A DNA stretch of 64,000 nucleotides from CBFHWU01 sp965659665 (GTDB taxonomy: Bacteria > Bacteroidota > Bacteroidia > Flavobacteriales > Flavobacteriaceae). The position numbers were made by a program, and so were the translations under genes. The DNA lies in assembly GCA_965659665.1 (NCBI GenBank), contig CBFHWU010000031.1:139501-203500 (forward strand), written 5' to 3'. The notes under the pieces are model-generated. The model made no database searches and was not told the DNA's origin. It worked only from the letters and a program-made list of their open reading frames with translations. Positions 54,715-62,548 of this stretch are shown piece after piece (within the stretch, counting starts at the first letter, position 1; the number at the start of each line of letters is the position of its first letter).

Positions 54715-55386
54715 TTACAAATTTATATTCAAATGATTTTTCATCTCTGAATTACTAAAAACTCTTGAATCGAATTGATTTTTCAAACCAATTTTCACCA
54801 TTGCTGCGGCTAAATCTTTATCCGCGATTCCCATAGAAGGGAAAAATTTGAATAATACAGCTCCGAGAGGTGTTGTAATTCTATACATCAAACCTGTTGG
54901 TTTTCTAGTTCCTGTTGGATGGATGTAACCTGGACGAAAAATGTATTTCTTTGGAAAGGCAGTTGAATTTAATAAATTCTCTGCTCTTCCTTTTGCTTTT
55001 GAAACTAACATGCGGCTTTTTTCTTCTGTATCAGCTCCAACGGCGCTAAATAAACAAAAGGTGAGGTTAGAACTTGTTTGTTCAAGAATATTGGTTAACG
55101 CTTTCTGATAGTCGCAAGTTATTTCGTAAAATTTTTCTTTCGACACTTGATTTTGATAGACTCCTAAACAATAAAAGCAAGTGTCAATATTTTTTAATTG
55201 ATCTTTTAAAGATGAAAAATCTAAAAAATCTTTGTGCACTATCTCTTGCAGTCTGTCACTTTTAATTCCTGTTTTTCTTCTACCAATCGAAATGATTTTA
55301 GCAACTTTAGTATCCTGCATTAATTCTTTTAATACATGGTTACCAACCATTCCTGTAGCTCCTGTTATTAATACCGTCTTGTTCAT
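54715..55386 (-). CDS. NAD(P)-binding oxidoreductase (atypical SDR, YbjT/HTATIP2-like)
   Basis: A 223-residue Rossmann protein starting MNKTVLITGATGMVGNHVLKEL, with TGATGMVG at 8-15 as the dinucleotide-binding loop. FYCLGVYQNQVSKEKFYEIT and the later FSAVGADTEEKSRMLVSKAKGRAE and IFRPGYIHPTGTRKPTG resemble the HTATIP2/YbjT-like atypical SDR group. It lacks the standard YxxxK. Length is normal (about 215-225). It is followed after 10 bases by the SDR gene and may share a transcript with it. Substrate unknown. Confidence 0.85.
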   Translation of the reverse strand: MNKTVLITGATGMVGNHVLKELMQDTKVAKIISIGRRKTGIKSDRLQEIVHKDFLDFSSLKDQLKNIDTCFYCLGVYQNQVSKEKFYEITCDYQKALTNILEQTSSNLTFCLFSAVGADTEEKSRMLVSKAKGRAENLLNSTAFPKKYIFRPGYIHPTGTRKPTGLMYRITTPLGAVLFKFFPSMGIADKDLAAAMVKIGLKNQFDSRVFSNSEMKNHLNINL

Positions 55387-55417
55387 AATTTATAAAAGAA
55401 AATTATCCGTTTAATAT

Positions 55418-55570
55418 TTAATTTTTTTTTAACTCTTGAAAACCCAATTCATCAAAAGGCAGAATATCTACAAAGAGATCCACAATTCTTGCCTAAGAAT
55501 CTGCTGATACCATGGCGTTGAAATCTAACATATGCAATTGAAACCGATCAAAACCTTGTTTGAAATCTAT
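55418..55570 (-). pseudogene. IS1182-type transposase N-terminal fragment
   Basis: The sequence reads IDFKQGFDRFQLHMLDFNAM, VSADS, a stop, then ARIVDLFVDILPFDELGF QELKKN and a final stop at 55418. This follows the start of IS1182-family transposases (KFKQG...Q..LFP..LDE.I...D.ARIVDAFVD.L.LE.LGF). The remainder of the transposase is absent; the region continues into the NAD(P)-binding gene. It is the remnant of an insertion element. The rest of the 447-base gap 55387-55833 holds only the terminator at 55775-55807. Confidence 0.7.
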
Positions 55571-55774
55571 AGAAATAATGCTAAAAATTAACATTAGAAT
55601 TTACAAAAAATGGAGATGATAACCAAAGAAAAAATGAAAGGGTTTTTGTGTAGTATGGCGTTAAGAATAAGAAGGGAATAAATTGCACTTACATTTCGGC
55701 TTAGCACTTAAACCCTTTATTATTTTTATATATGTTAGTTGTTCATTATGTTTTGCTATAGAATATGATGGGTA

Positions 55775-55807
55775 AAACAAAAAAGTGAGAATCATATGAC
55801 TCTCACT
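55775..55807 (-). terminator. Rho-independent terminator after the isochorismatase fragment
   Basis: AGTGAGA (55784-55790) pairs with TCTCACT (55801-55807) around a 10-base loop, and the minus-strand transcript ends in a U-rich run from the A-tract at 55775-55783. It lies 27 bases after the stop of the truncated gene at 55834. Confidence 0.8.
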
Positions 55808-55833
55808 TTCATTAAAATAGACTTTCTTTAAAT

Positions 55834-56100
55834 TTATTTTTCAGTGTATTTCTTCAATTCAGTTACTGCTTCTTTAGTTGTGAAAACGTGACTAGCAATC
55901 ATTCTGAAATTTACTAGGGCCGCTTCATATCCATTAATTTCCAGTAATACTGCAGCTGCGGTTGCATCTTTTACAACAGAAACATCAAAGCCAGACTCAA
56001 CTAAATCTCTCATATGTGATTCAACACAAAGGTTAGCTGACATACCTGCTAAAACTACTTTGCTAAATCCGTGCTCCAAAAACTTTGAAAATTCATTCAA
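55834..56100 (-). pseudogene. 5'-truncated isochorismatase-like cysteine hydrolase
   Basis: The 88-codon frame begins MNEFSKFLEHGFSKVVLAGMSANLCVESHMRDLVESGFDV, which is the central and C-terminal part of the isochorismatase/nicotinamidase-like family, including the catalytic Cys in SANLCVESH. The N-terminal half with the catalytic Asp and Lys is missing (family length about 180-210). The cut is next to the left end of the duplicated nitroreductase flank at about 56087, so the same rearrangement probably removed it. It keeps its terminator. Confidence 0.8.
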
Positions 56101-56295
56101 CTAGCTATGATTTCATATAAAGTGTTGTAAACAGTTTTTTAATTCCTAATTAATTTCCGTAACCAAATCTTCTCTACTTTTCCTCACCTTTTTAAGGTTA
56201 ACTAGCCAGTCGTTTTCAGTGTCCCTGTATCCCAAAGGAAGTAAAACACAACTTCTTAATCCTTTTTCTCTAAGCTTTAAGATTTCATCCACTGC
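56087..56295. repeat. Source block of the duplication (copy B)
   Basis: Matches 51910-52118. It covers the last 50 codons of the nitroreductase gene and about 60 bases of downstream flank. The right end in copy A is at the CTGC at 56292-56295. Confidence 0.9.
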
Positions 56296-56778
56296 GTTTG
56301 CATCAAAACCTTCCATAGGGGTGGCATCAACTTTCTCAAATGCTGCGGCAGTGATTGCTTGAGAAAAAGCGATGTAAGCTTGTTTTGCAGTATGATTGAA
56401 GTTGACTTCAGGGTCTCTAGGGGGGTAGCCTTTCAAAAGCATTTGCCTGTGATTCTCCCATCCTTCATTTTTAAACCCCCTTACTTCATTAACTAGATCA
56501 AACACCTTATTAATTCTATCTTCTGTATATGTATCCCAAGCTGCAAATACTAATAAGTGAGAGCAATCTGAGACAACAGACTGATTCCAGGCTATTGGTT
56601 TAATTTTATCTTTTATCTCCTGGTTCGTAATTACGTATACTTCAAAAGGTTGTAACCCGCTAGAGGTTGGAGCTAGGGATATAGCTTCAATAATAGTATT
56701 TACTTTTTCTTGAGGTACTTTTTGGCCATTCATAGCTTTTACAGCATAACGCCAATTTAATTTATTCAGTAATTCCAT
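56146..56778 (-). CDS. Nitroreductase-family flavoprotein
   Basis: I chose the Met at 56778 (MELLNKLNWRYAVKAMNGQ); an earlier Met at 56820 adds 14 residues that lack family similarity. The 210-residue product has the NfsB-type start WRYAVKAMNGQKVP, flavin-binding APTSSGLQPFEVYVI at about 35-49, and the conserved NFNHTAKQAYIAFSQAITAAA, MEGFDANAVDEIL and VLLPLGYRDTENDW, as in oxygen-insensitive NAD(P)H nitroreductases. It reduces nitro compounds, quinones or similar electrophiles. It lies downstream of the Crp-type regulator gene, 88 bases away on the same strand, which may control it. Confidence 0.92.
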   Translation of the reverse strand: MELLNKLNWRYAVKAMNGQKVPQEKVNTIIEAISLAPTSSGLQPFEVYVITNQEIKDKIKPIAWNQSVVSDCSHLLVFAAWDTYTEDRINKVFDLVNEVRGFKNEGWENHRQMLLKGYPPRDPEVNFNHTAKQAYIAFSQAITAAAFEKVDATPMEGFDANAVDEILKLREKGLRSCVLLPLGYRDTENDWLVNLKKVRKSREDLVTEIN

Positions 56779-56866
56779 ATCTATAACTTGATTTTTATTT
56801 CCTTTAATTAAAGGAAACAAAATTGGCTTACATTTTTATAATAAAAATTACCCTATGGTAAGAAAA

Positions 56867-57442
56867 CTATTTTTTTGCTTTTTCTACTCTAATACGACTC
56901 AAGCTTTGTTGGGTAATCCCTAAAAAAGAGGCGATATGATAATTGCGAGCGTATTGCTCTATATCAGGATATTGCTTTAGGAATAAATCATATCGCTCGG
57001 AAGCACTTAATTGTAGTTGATTCAAAATACGCCTATGTAAATTAACTACATGACGTTCTAAATTATGTCTTTGATAGGATTCGAATTCTGGGAAACGTGA
57101 ATGAATTCCATCCAACTCTTTAGCGTTAAATTCAATAACCATTGAATCGGTGAGGCTCTCTACAGTGAGTGTTGCAAGTTCATTACTGTGAATAGCTATG
57201 TAATCGCTTATCCACCAATCTTTAATGGCAAACAGAAGGGTATGCTCTTTTCCATTTCTATCCGTGCAATAAGACCTTAGGCAGCCAGAAGTAACAAAAA
57301 AAGTGTTCTTTACCACTTGACCTTGACGGATTAAGGTTTCCCCTTTTGGGAGTGTTTTTTCTTTTGAAATGGAATATAAAAACGCTTCTGCATCTGCACT
57401 TAATTCTAACCTATTTTTTATTTTATTGATTAATTCTTTCAA
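56867..57442 (-). CDS. Crp/Fnr-family transcriptional regulator
   Basis: A 191-residue protein. A cyclic-nucleotide-binding beta-roll covers about 20-120 (LPKGETLIRQGQVVKNTFFVTSGCLRSY, LTVESLTDSMVIEFNAKEL). A short C-terminal helix-turn-helix is seen in RNYHIASFLGITQQSLSRIRVEK. The length and form match the small Bacteroidota Crp/Fnr group, which lacks known cAMP-binding Arg/Glu patterns and often sits beside the genes it controls. The adjacent nitroreductase is the likely target. Its first 17 codons are duplicated in the chimera at 51969-52169. Confidence 0.9.
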   Translation of the reverse strand: MKELINKIKNRLELSADAEAFLYSISKEKTLPKGETLIRQGQVVKNTFFVTSGCLRSYCTDRNGKEHTLLFAIKDWWISDYIAIHSNELATLTVESLTDSMVIEFNAKELDGIHSRFPEFESYQRHNLERHVVNLHRRILNQLQLSASERYDLFLKQYPDIEQYARNYHIASFLGITQQSLSRIRVEKAKK

Positions 57443-57472
57443 ATTTCAATGAGCGTATTAAATGTTTACAAT
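57388..57472. repeat. Source block of the duplication (copy C)
   Basis: Matches 52115-52200. It holds the first ~17 codons of the Crp-type gene and about 30 bases of upstream flank. The CTGC at 57388-57391 is the deletion endpoint in copy A. Confidence 0.9.
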
Positions 57473-57535
57473 GTGTTGGTGTATGGGTAGTTGCGTTGGC
57501 TAGTAACTAAGTTAGCAAAAGAAAACGAACCAGAA

Positions 57536-57554
57536 GAAAATCCGCAGGATTTTC
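57536..57554. repeat. Short perfect hairpin
   Basis: GAAAATCC-GCA-GGATTTTC is a perfect 8-base stem with a 3-base loop, in the 163-base gap between the HExxH lipoprotein gene and the Crp-type gene. No U-tract follows on either strand. It is one of several structured elements between genes from here to the right edge. Confidence 0.6.
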
Positions 57555-57605
57555 CGAGTACACACAGATCAAGCAATTGGCTATACATGTTGTTGTATGT
57601 CGTAA

Positions 57606-58901
57606 TTATAAGAGTTCATTAAATTCACTTTCTCTAATAATCTTTTTGAAGTTGTCGGTGTTCAATAGTTCAAATATTGCTAATTTCTTATTGGTGCTAT
57701 TTTCATAGTATGATTTACAAATCAAATATCCCATAGTATAACCTAGATTGCTGGGTCTATCTTGTATGCCTCCTCCATTATACATCCATTTTGATAAGTC
57801 ATTGCTATAAAGATCCTTTTTTAGTTCATTCATCATAAAATTCATATTCCCAGACTTATTTATATAATTCAACCTTTTTTGCATCACCGGACTCATCTTA
57901 TTATCTTCCGTTAATAATGTGACAAGGAAATCACAGACGCCTTCTTCTATTAATTTACCGATCAACAAATTTCTATTTTCAGAATCGCCGTAAGATTGTT
58001 GAAAATGCATGAGTTCATGTACTAAATCAAACTTCATGTTATTGAATTCAGTAATAGTATTTTTTTGCCAGTCATTTAAGTTTTCTCTAGGCATTTTATC
58101 AGATTTGGCAAACATTGTTACTCCAATGAAGAGGCCTAACTCTGTAAGTGTTCCAGAACCGTTGATTAAATCGGGTATTAGATACGTTTTTGGGAAAACA
58201 GCACTAGGGTAAATTTCAGCAAACCTGACCATCATTTTTTTCGATTCATTTGATACTTTTTTTAATTTATCAGGTGTAATATGTTTTCTAACATGGTTAT
58301 AATATTCTGGATTTTTTTCAATCATTACTTTGTACATATTTTCAACATTTTCGTATCTGATATGATAATAATCTTTAGTTGCATTTGAACCTTCACAAAT
58401 GAATTTAGTTAAGTACTTTTTCGCGTTTACGTTATCTTGAATTGCTTGATCGTAATAGGTCCAAAACCTATCAATTGGTGTAGTAACTACTTCAAAATTA
58501 TCTACTGAAGAGTTTTTGAGTTTAATACCAGCTAATAGTTGATCTATTTCCTTTCGAAGACTAGTATTTTTATTTGTTTGCTCAATACCAACTTTATCTA
58601 AAATATAAGGACTGCTCATTCCGAATTCTGCAGCTCTCTTGACCGCAATTAGCGCAGAATCTATATTGTTAGCTTCTCCAAACTGCCAAGCAGAATAGAC
58701 AAACAACTCTGAAGATTGATTTCTTTCGCCTGTTTCAAAATATAATTTAGCTGCTTGAGAATGTTTGCCAATAGAACGCAAGGAATCGGTTTTCAGACCT
58801 ATTACCCCAATATCAACCAAATCACAAGGTTTTTGTAATTTGGGTTCATTTCCGCAACCTAAAACGGCAGTTAAAGCAAGAATTAAAAGAGCATATTTCA
58901 T
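57606..58901 (-). CDS. Lipoprotein with HExxH (DUF2268-like) peptidase motif
   Basis: I chose the Met at 58901 (MKYALLILALTAVLGCG, lipobox VLGC, Cys16) rather than the Met 10 codons upstream. The 431-residue product has TPR-like helices at about 45-110 (AAKLYFETGERNQSSELFVYSA), then a domain with FPKTYLIPDLINGSGT and a zinc-peptidase-like helix DLVHELMHFQQ near 295. LIGKLIEEGVCDFLVTLL follows, with a downstream Glu that could be a third ligand. This order is that of DUF2268/gliding-motility-linked predicted zinc proteases. Substrate unknown. It is the first of several single genes separated by structured spacers. Confidence 0.7.
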   Translation of the reverse strand: MKYALLILALTAVLGCGNEPKLQKPCDLVDIGVIGLKTDSLRSIGKHSQAAKLYFETGERNQSSELFVYSAWQFGEANNIDSALIAVKRAAEFGMSSPYILDKVGIEQTNKNTSLRKEIDQLLAGIKLKNSSVDNFEVVTTPIDRFWTYYDQAIQDNVNAKKYLTKFICEGSNATKDYYHIRYENVENMYKVMIEKNPEYYNHVRKHITPDKLKKVSNESKKMMVRFAEIYPSAVFPKTYLIPDLINGSGTLTELGLFIGVTMFAKSDKMPRENLNDWQKNTITEFNNMKFDLVHELMHFQQSYGDSENRNLLIGKLIEEGVCDFLVTLLTEDNKMSPVMQKRLNYINKSGNMNFMMNELKKDLYSNDLSKWMYNGGGIQDRPSNLGYTMGYLICKSYYENSTNKKLAIFELLNTDNFKKIIRESEFNELL

Positions 58902-58935
58902 GTGTCTATTTTCAATGATGTAGATACTCATATGG

Positions 58936-58977
58936 CATACAATGGTCTAGTATATCCGTCATTTACGGGATTGTATG
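58936..58977. repeat. Nested inverted repeat
   Basis: CATACAAT (58936-58943) pairs perfectly with ATTGTATG (58970-58977). Inside it CCGT (58956-58959) can pair with ACGG (58965-58968), with an unpaired stretch on the left side only. This asymmetry is like that of folded recombination or REP-type hairpins. It lies just upstream of the HExxH lipoprotein gene. Confidence 0.65.
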
Positions 58978-59006
58978 AGTTAATTTTCGATATAACACAG
59001 ACTTTA

Positions 59007-59051
59007 GCAATTCCGCGTGGATTCGGACGTAGTCGAATCCGCCGTAATTGC
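59007..59051. repeat. Long imperfect hairpin with bulges
   Basis: GCAATT (59007-59012) pairs with AATTGC (59046-59051), and GGATTCG (59019-59025) pairs perfectly with CGAATCC (59034-59040) around an 8-base loop. Between the two stems are a few pairs with bulges on both sides. The GC-rich core stands out from the AT-rich background. It follows the HAD fragment on the minus strand. Confidence 0.75.
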
Positions 59052-59053
59052 GG

Positions 59054-59278
59054 TTATACTTTGTTGGCAGTATTATTTTCATTTATTTCGAGCGTTTTAT
59101 AAATCAGTTCATATTGTTCAAAGTGATTAAAGATTTCTTTTAGCTTATTGCTTTTCGAGTTATCAATTCCAATAAATTCAATATTTAATTTCTCACAGGT
59201 TAAGAAATCCCAAGTTCCATTTCCGAAATAAATTATGCTGTCAATTTTATTTTTCCAACTGTCCAAATCAATAATATT
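59054..59278 (-). pseudogene. HAD-family hydrolase C-terminal fragment
   Basis: A frame with no ATG, preceded by a stop 4 codons before DLDSWKNK, reads IDSIIYFGNGTWDFLTCEKL then NIEFIGIDNSKSNKLKEIF. This is the C-terminal part of HAD phosphatases (YFGDG.WD...A..LGI.FIGI), with the conserved Asp replaced by Asn in GNGTWD. The N-terminal catalytic DxD motif is missing. The piece is bounded by a hairpin at 59007-59051 and by the small lipoprotein gene. Probably non-functional. Confidence 0.6.
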
Positions 59279-59298
59279 TTAGCTCGTCGGCTCATTTG

Positions 59299-59688
59299 TT
59301 AATTGCACCATTCAGTTCCCCAATCAGTATGTCCACGTCCGTCCCAACATTTTCTATTTGTTTTGATTTCATGAACTGTCCATTTTTCATCTGTCAGTTC
59401 AGCTTTCATAACAATTTTAGTCGCTCTTTGTGAGTCATCCTCTTGTCCATCGTGAATCAGAGTTACTTCTATTATTCCGGCACCCAAGTCTTTACTTTCT
59501 ATTTCAAACTTAGGTGTTCCATCATTAGGAGGATAGTTGTAATAAAGTTTAATTAGCTGCTCTGCAGTTGTAATATCAGTTCGTGTTTCAATTTTATTAT
59601 TGAATTCAGTTGGGGTTTTAACGTCAAAACTCTCTGAACAAGATATTAAAATGATGATTGATATTAAAAGTCCAAAAATTCGTTTCAT
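59299..59688 (-). CDS. Small lipoprotein of unknown function
   Basis: A 129-residue lipoprotein with signal MKRIFGLLISIIILISC (lipidated Cys17). The mature part has an amphipathic start (DITTAEQLIKLYYNYPP), a beta-rich centre (IIEVTLIHDGQEDDSQRATKI) and a C-terminus rich in Trp and Cys (EIKTNRKCWDGRGHTDWGTEW CN). The two C-terminal Cys may form a disulfide. I do not recognise the family. It lies alone between the HAD fragment and the DUF3472 gene, and short structured spacers surround it. Confidence 0.7.
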   Translation of the reverse strand: MKRIFGLLISIIILISCSESFDVKTPTEFNNKIETRTDITTAEQLIKLYYNYPPNDGTPKFEIESKDLGAGIIEVTLIHDGQEDDSQRATKIVMKAELTDEKWTVHEIKTNRKCWDGRGHTDWGTEWCN

Positions 59689-59760
59689 GTTTTTCTAATG
59701 TATGCTCACGGGGTGAATAAACGCTCGTTTTAATGGCATTTATTTTTTGTTAACAAAAGT

Positions 59761-61671
59761 TTATTGTTTAATAACCTTCACTATTTTGAATCCTTCATAA
59801 AATTTTAGCTTTATAAAATAAATACCAGCGGTTAGGTCGTTAATATGTATTCTATTATTTTCTACTATCCGTGATGAGATGAACTGACCATTTGAGTTAT
59901 AAATTTTTGCTTCGGTAGAGTCTAATTGATCATATTCGATATTAAGTTGAGAGCTTGTAGGATTGGGGTAAATACTTAATTGATTTTCAGTTTGTACTAT
60001 ATCCTCATTAGAAAGAATTGCTTCTGTAACAAATGATTCTGTATCAAATAACCAAGTTATGCCTTCATCATTTTTCACCCTCAATCTATAAAAGTATGCT
60101 GTATTTGGTATTAAATTCGTTAATGGAACCGATAAAACTCCGTTGCTAATTGAGCTTAATGGGACATCTTGTTGTTCTTGCCAAACGGTATCAATAACAT
60201 AATTTTCATGAATACCTTCTGTTAATCCGTATTCTGTCCCATAGAAAATCTGTATTTCAGGATTGGTGCCAAGATTTTGAATGTTGAATTTCAACTCAAC
60301 TTCATCAGATGAAATCATTGAAGGACTCAAGGTATTGAAATTTGCAGGTGCTTCGTATAGTTGATCAATATAATTACCTTGCAAGTAAAAAGGTAGAGCG
60401 GATGGATTACTTAATTGAATTATTCCAGGATCAGGTCCAGAATCCAAAAAACCACCAATTTTAAATATGAATTTATCTCCAGTACTATTTTGTGTCCATT
60501 CTTTATAGCTTAAACTAGTTGCTGAATTATAAGCAGGATTTAACTCATCTATGACATTCCAAGAATTATCATTTTGCATTCTCCAACCGCGATACTCAAC
60601 GGATCTCGTTCTGTGCCCTGTTCTTGCTACGTCAGGAGGACCTACCGCTTCCAAAAACCCCCCTGATGTATTAAGATAATTTAAACCTCCACTTTCATTG
60701 AGTTTTTTCCCACTAGCATAAAGTTTCCATTCAGAACTAACTGTATCAAAATAATAACACCAATAGGTATTATATATAGTTCCAGGCTGCTTTCTTGAGG
60801 CAATGGTAAATGTATATACAGGAGAATTATCAAACGGATCAAAACCTCTTGGTTTTACTCCAGTTCCTTCGTGACCATATCTCCCGAATCCATTACCAGC
60901 GCCCCCAACTGCTATTAAATGACTTAATTCATTATGGGGTGGTTCAGGCTCATCAGCGTCATAAGACCATAATGAAAAGTTTAATCCATTTAATCCTTGT
61001 GAATTTCTCTCATTTGGCGCACCAATATAGCCAAATTCGGTAGTCATAACTTGATATGAATCTAATTCATGCGATAATACGGTTACTTCATAAACAGTAA
61101 TTTCGGTGTTTACATCATTCTGACTTATAAAAGAACCATGAATTGCCGCAGGTCTCCATCTTCGCTGCCATACAGACGCTTCATTTATGGCGGTCCCAGT
61201 TAAAACTAACTTTTCAATTTCACCAAAATCATTAGTGGAATTCTGAGTTTTTATTTTAATCTTAACCTCATGAGTCCCTGGTTCATCAACCGAAAAGCTA
61301 ACTGAACCTTGTGACTGGAAATCTTGAAGAGTAGCGGTAGAACTTACAATTAAATCTTGCTGCTGATTGTCTAAAAATATTGAAATTTCAGCGTTGTTTT
61401 CGTCAGCAGAAATGCCAGCAAATAGTTCAATATTAACTGTTCCGATTTGCATATCTTTTAAACCCCAAACAATAGTATCTGATACTACTCTCCAATTTCC
61501 AATTCGTTCATAGTGCTTATTTCCATTGAACTCATCAGTTACAGATGTTAGGCCAAAGAGCTTTAATGTGCCTCTAGGTGAAAAGAAAGAAGTATTAGGA
61601 GATAAAGTTATACTTTGAGAAAACACTTGATTACTTATCAAGGCGAATAAAATGATGACTATATTTTTCAT
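59761..61671 (-). CDS. Secreted DUF3472-type protein with T9SS sorting domain
   Basis: I chose the Met at 61671 (MKNIVIILFALISNQVFSQ), which gives a clean signal peptide; the longer frame from 61839 adds 56 residues that overlap the hairpin region. The 636-residue product has a DUF5077-like N-terminal domain (GNWRVVSDTIVWGLKDMQIG, AEISIFLDNQQQDL) and a DUF3472 domain (SFISQNDVNTEITVYEV, YIGAPNERNSQGL, YTFTIASRKQPGTIYNTYWCYYF). A fibronectin-type III-like domain is followed by a T9SS sorting domain (IYPNPTSSQLNIEY, GIYFIKLKFYEG). These domains often occur in secreted carbohydrate-active or adhesion proteins. Function unknown. Confidence 0.8.
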   Translation of the reverse strand: MKNIVIILFALISNQVFSQSITLSPNTSFFSPRGTLKLFGLTSVTDEFNGNKHYERIGNWRVVSDTIVWGLKDMQIGTVNIELFAGISADENNAEISIFLDNQQQDLIVSSTATLQDFQSQGSVSFSVDEPGTHEVKIKIKTQNSTNDFGEIEKLVLTGTAINEASVWQRRWRPAAIHGSFISQNDVNTEITVYEVTVLSHELDSYQVMTTEFGYIGAPNERNSQGLNGLNFSLWSYDADEPEPPHNELSHLIAVGGAGNGFGRYGHEGTGVKPRGFDPFDNSPVYTFTIASRKQPGTIYNTYWCYYFDTVSSEWKLYASGKKLNESGGLNYLNTSGGFLEAVGPPDVARTGHRTRSVEYRGWRMQNDNSWNVIDELNPAYNSATSLSYKEWTQNSTGDKFIFKIGGFLDSGPDPGIIQLSNPSALPFYLQGNYIDQLYEAPANFNTLSPSMISSDEVELKFNIQNLGTNPEIQIFYGTEYGLTEGIHENYVIDTVWQEQQDVPLSSISNGVLSVPLTNLIPNTAYFYRLRVKNDEGITWLFDTESFVTEAILSNEDIVQTENQLSIYPNPTSSQLNIEYDQLDSTEAKIYNSNGQFISSRIVENNRIHINDLTAGIYFIKLKFYEGFKIVKVIKQ

Positions 61672-61733
61672 TATTGACTTGTTAAATGATGATTTATCTG
61701 ACGTGTATTTATTATTGCTAACGGTCTCGCATA

Positions 61734-61767
61734 CGAAAAGTAGCGGATTAAAATGCACTAATTTTCG
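61734..61767. repeat. Imperfect hairpin upstream of the DUF3472 gene
   Basis: CGAAAAGTAG (61734-61743) pairs with CTAATTTTCG (61758-61767) with a single mismatch around a 14-base loop. The loop shares the TAAAATGCA core with structured spacers near 59735 and 62510. Confidence 0.6.
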
Positions 61768-61831
61768 GTTATACACAGACCTTTTTTTATAATCATTTAC
61801 TTTCATTTTAGCGATTAAACCGTTATTATTT

Positions 61832-61989
61832 TTAAACATTGTTTACAAACGTTATAGTTTTTATTAATTTAATTACATTTCCATTTTCAAAATTCAAGAA
61901 ATATATTCCATTCGTCAGATTCTGAATATTAACTTTTTCATTGTTAGAAATACTCCCTTTTGAAATTTCTGAACTGATAATATTATATA
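61832..61989 (-). pseudogene. T9SS sorting-domain fragment
   Basis: In one frame the stretch reads IYNIISSEISKGSISNNEKV, then NIQNLTNGIYFLNFENGN and VIKLIKTITFVNNV to a stop at 61832. This is the C-terminal 50 residues of a T9SS type A sorting domain (VYD..G..V..G.I...I.V..L..GIYF..). No secreted protein precedes it; it is joined out of frame to the tyrosine-recombinase fragment. It is the 3' end of a lost gene. Confidence 0.75.
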
Positions 61990-62205
61990 TGCTATAATTT
62001 CATCTAATGGACTTTTACTTTTTGCTTGAGATTTGTTACTTACCTGCGTATAAATTTCAGTTGTCTTTAAGTTCTTATGCCCCAATAATTCTTGTACATA
62101 TCTTAAATATATTCCTTTTTCAAGAAGGTGTGTAGTAGAACGAGCGCCTGTGTTTACAGTAGCTAGTAGTCGCTGAAATGTAGGTGTGAGTAGTAGGTTT
62201 GTCAT
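61990..62205 (-). pseudogene. Tyrosine recombinase C-terminal fragment
   Basis: The frame reads ARSTTHLLEKGIYLRYVQELLGHKNLKTTEIYTQV, followed by SNKSQAKSKSPLDEI. This is the end of a phage/Xer-type integrase: the second Arg region is RYVQELLGH, with the conserved His and the nucleophilic Tyr in IYTQV. Upstream of about 62150 the similarity stops, so at least two thirds of the protein, including the first catalytic Arg, is missing. The frame runs on to 61915 through the joined T9SS fragment. Non-functional alone. Confidence 0.8.
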
Positions 62206-62409
62206 TACAATAGAACAGATTTGGAGTCTTGTTCAATACAAATTTAGCAAAAAAATAATAATATGATATGCAAAAACAAACCTAATTCAAGTGGGAAGGT
62301 GTTTGAAGTGTACGGATTACTACCCTTACGTAGCATCGTTTTCTCTCGATGGGCAGTTAAAGCTGTATGTTAAATTATAGATCATAGCGAGCAATTTGGT
62401 TTAGCGGGG

Positions 62410-62491
62410 CGATGTAGCACATTTCCAAAGGGACGGGAACAGCTATGCTGTGGAGTAACTTTGGTTAGCTTTAGCTGAAGGTGCTACATCG
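62410..62491. repeat. Three-tier nested inverted repeat
   Basis: CGATGTAGCAC (62410-62420) pairs perfectly with GTGCTACATCG (62481-62491). Inside, CCAAAG (62425-62430) pairs with CTTTGG (62459-62464), and ACAGC (62439-62443) with GCTGT (62447-62451). The right arm carries an extra unpaired stretch (62465-62480). Such a stacked structure could form a stable RNA or single-strand DNA fold. It lies in the 343-base gap 62206-62548 between the recombinase fragment and the HEPN-like gene. Confidence 0.75.
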
Positions 62492-62495
62492 GTTA

Positions 62496-62525
62496 ATGTA
62501 AAGTGCGTTTTAATGCATTTTACAT
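62496..62525. repeat. Perfect-type hairpin after the HEPN-like gene
   Basis: ATGTAAAGTGC pairs with GCATTTTACAT (11-base stem with one G-T pair, 8-base loop). It is followed by TTGTTATGC at 62528-62536, where GTTATGC resembles an integron-type right end box. It lies 24 bases after the stop of the HEPN-like gene (minus strand) but has no U-tract. Confidence 0.65.
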
Positions 62526-62548
62526 ATTGTTATGCAACTCCTTTAATT

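Noticed and set aside
62496..62525. Terminator of the HEPN-like gene
   Set aside because: Good stem in the right place, but no U-tract on the minus strand.
58936..62525. CRISPR array
   Set aside because: The repeated elements are few, irregularly spaced by whole genes and not near-identical; no cas genes.
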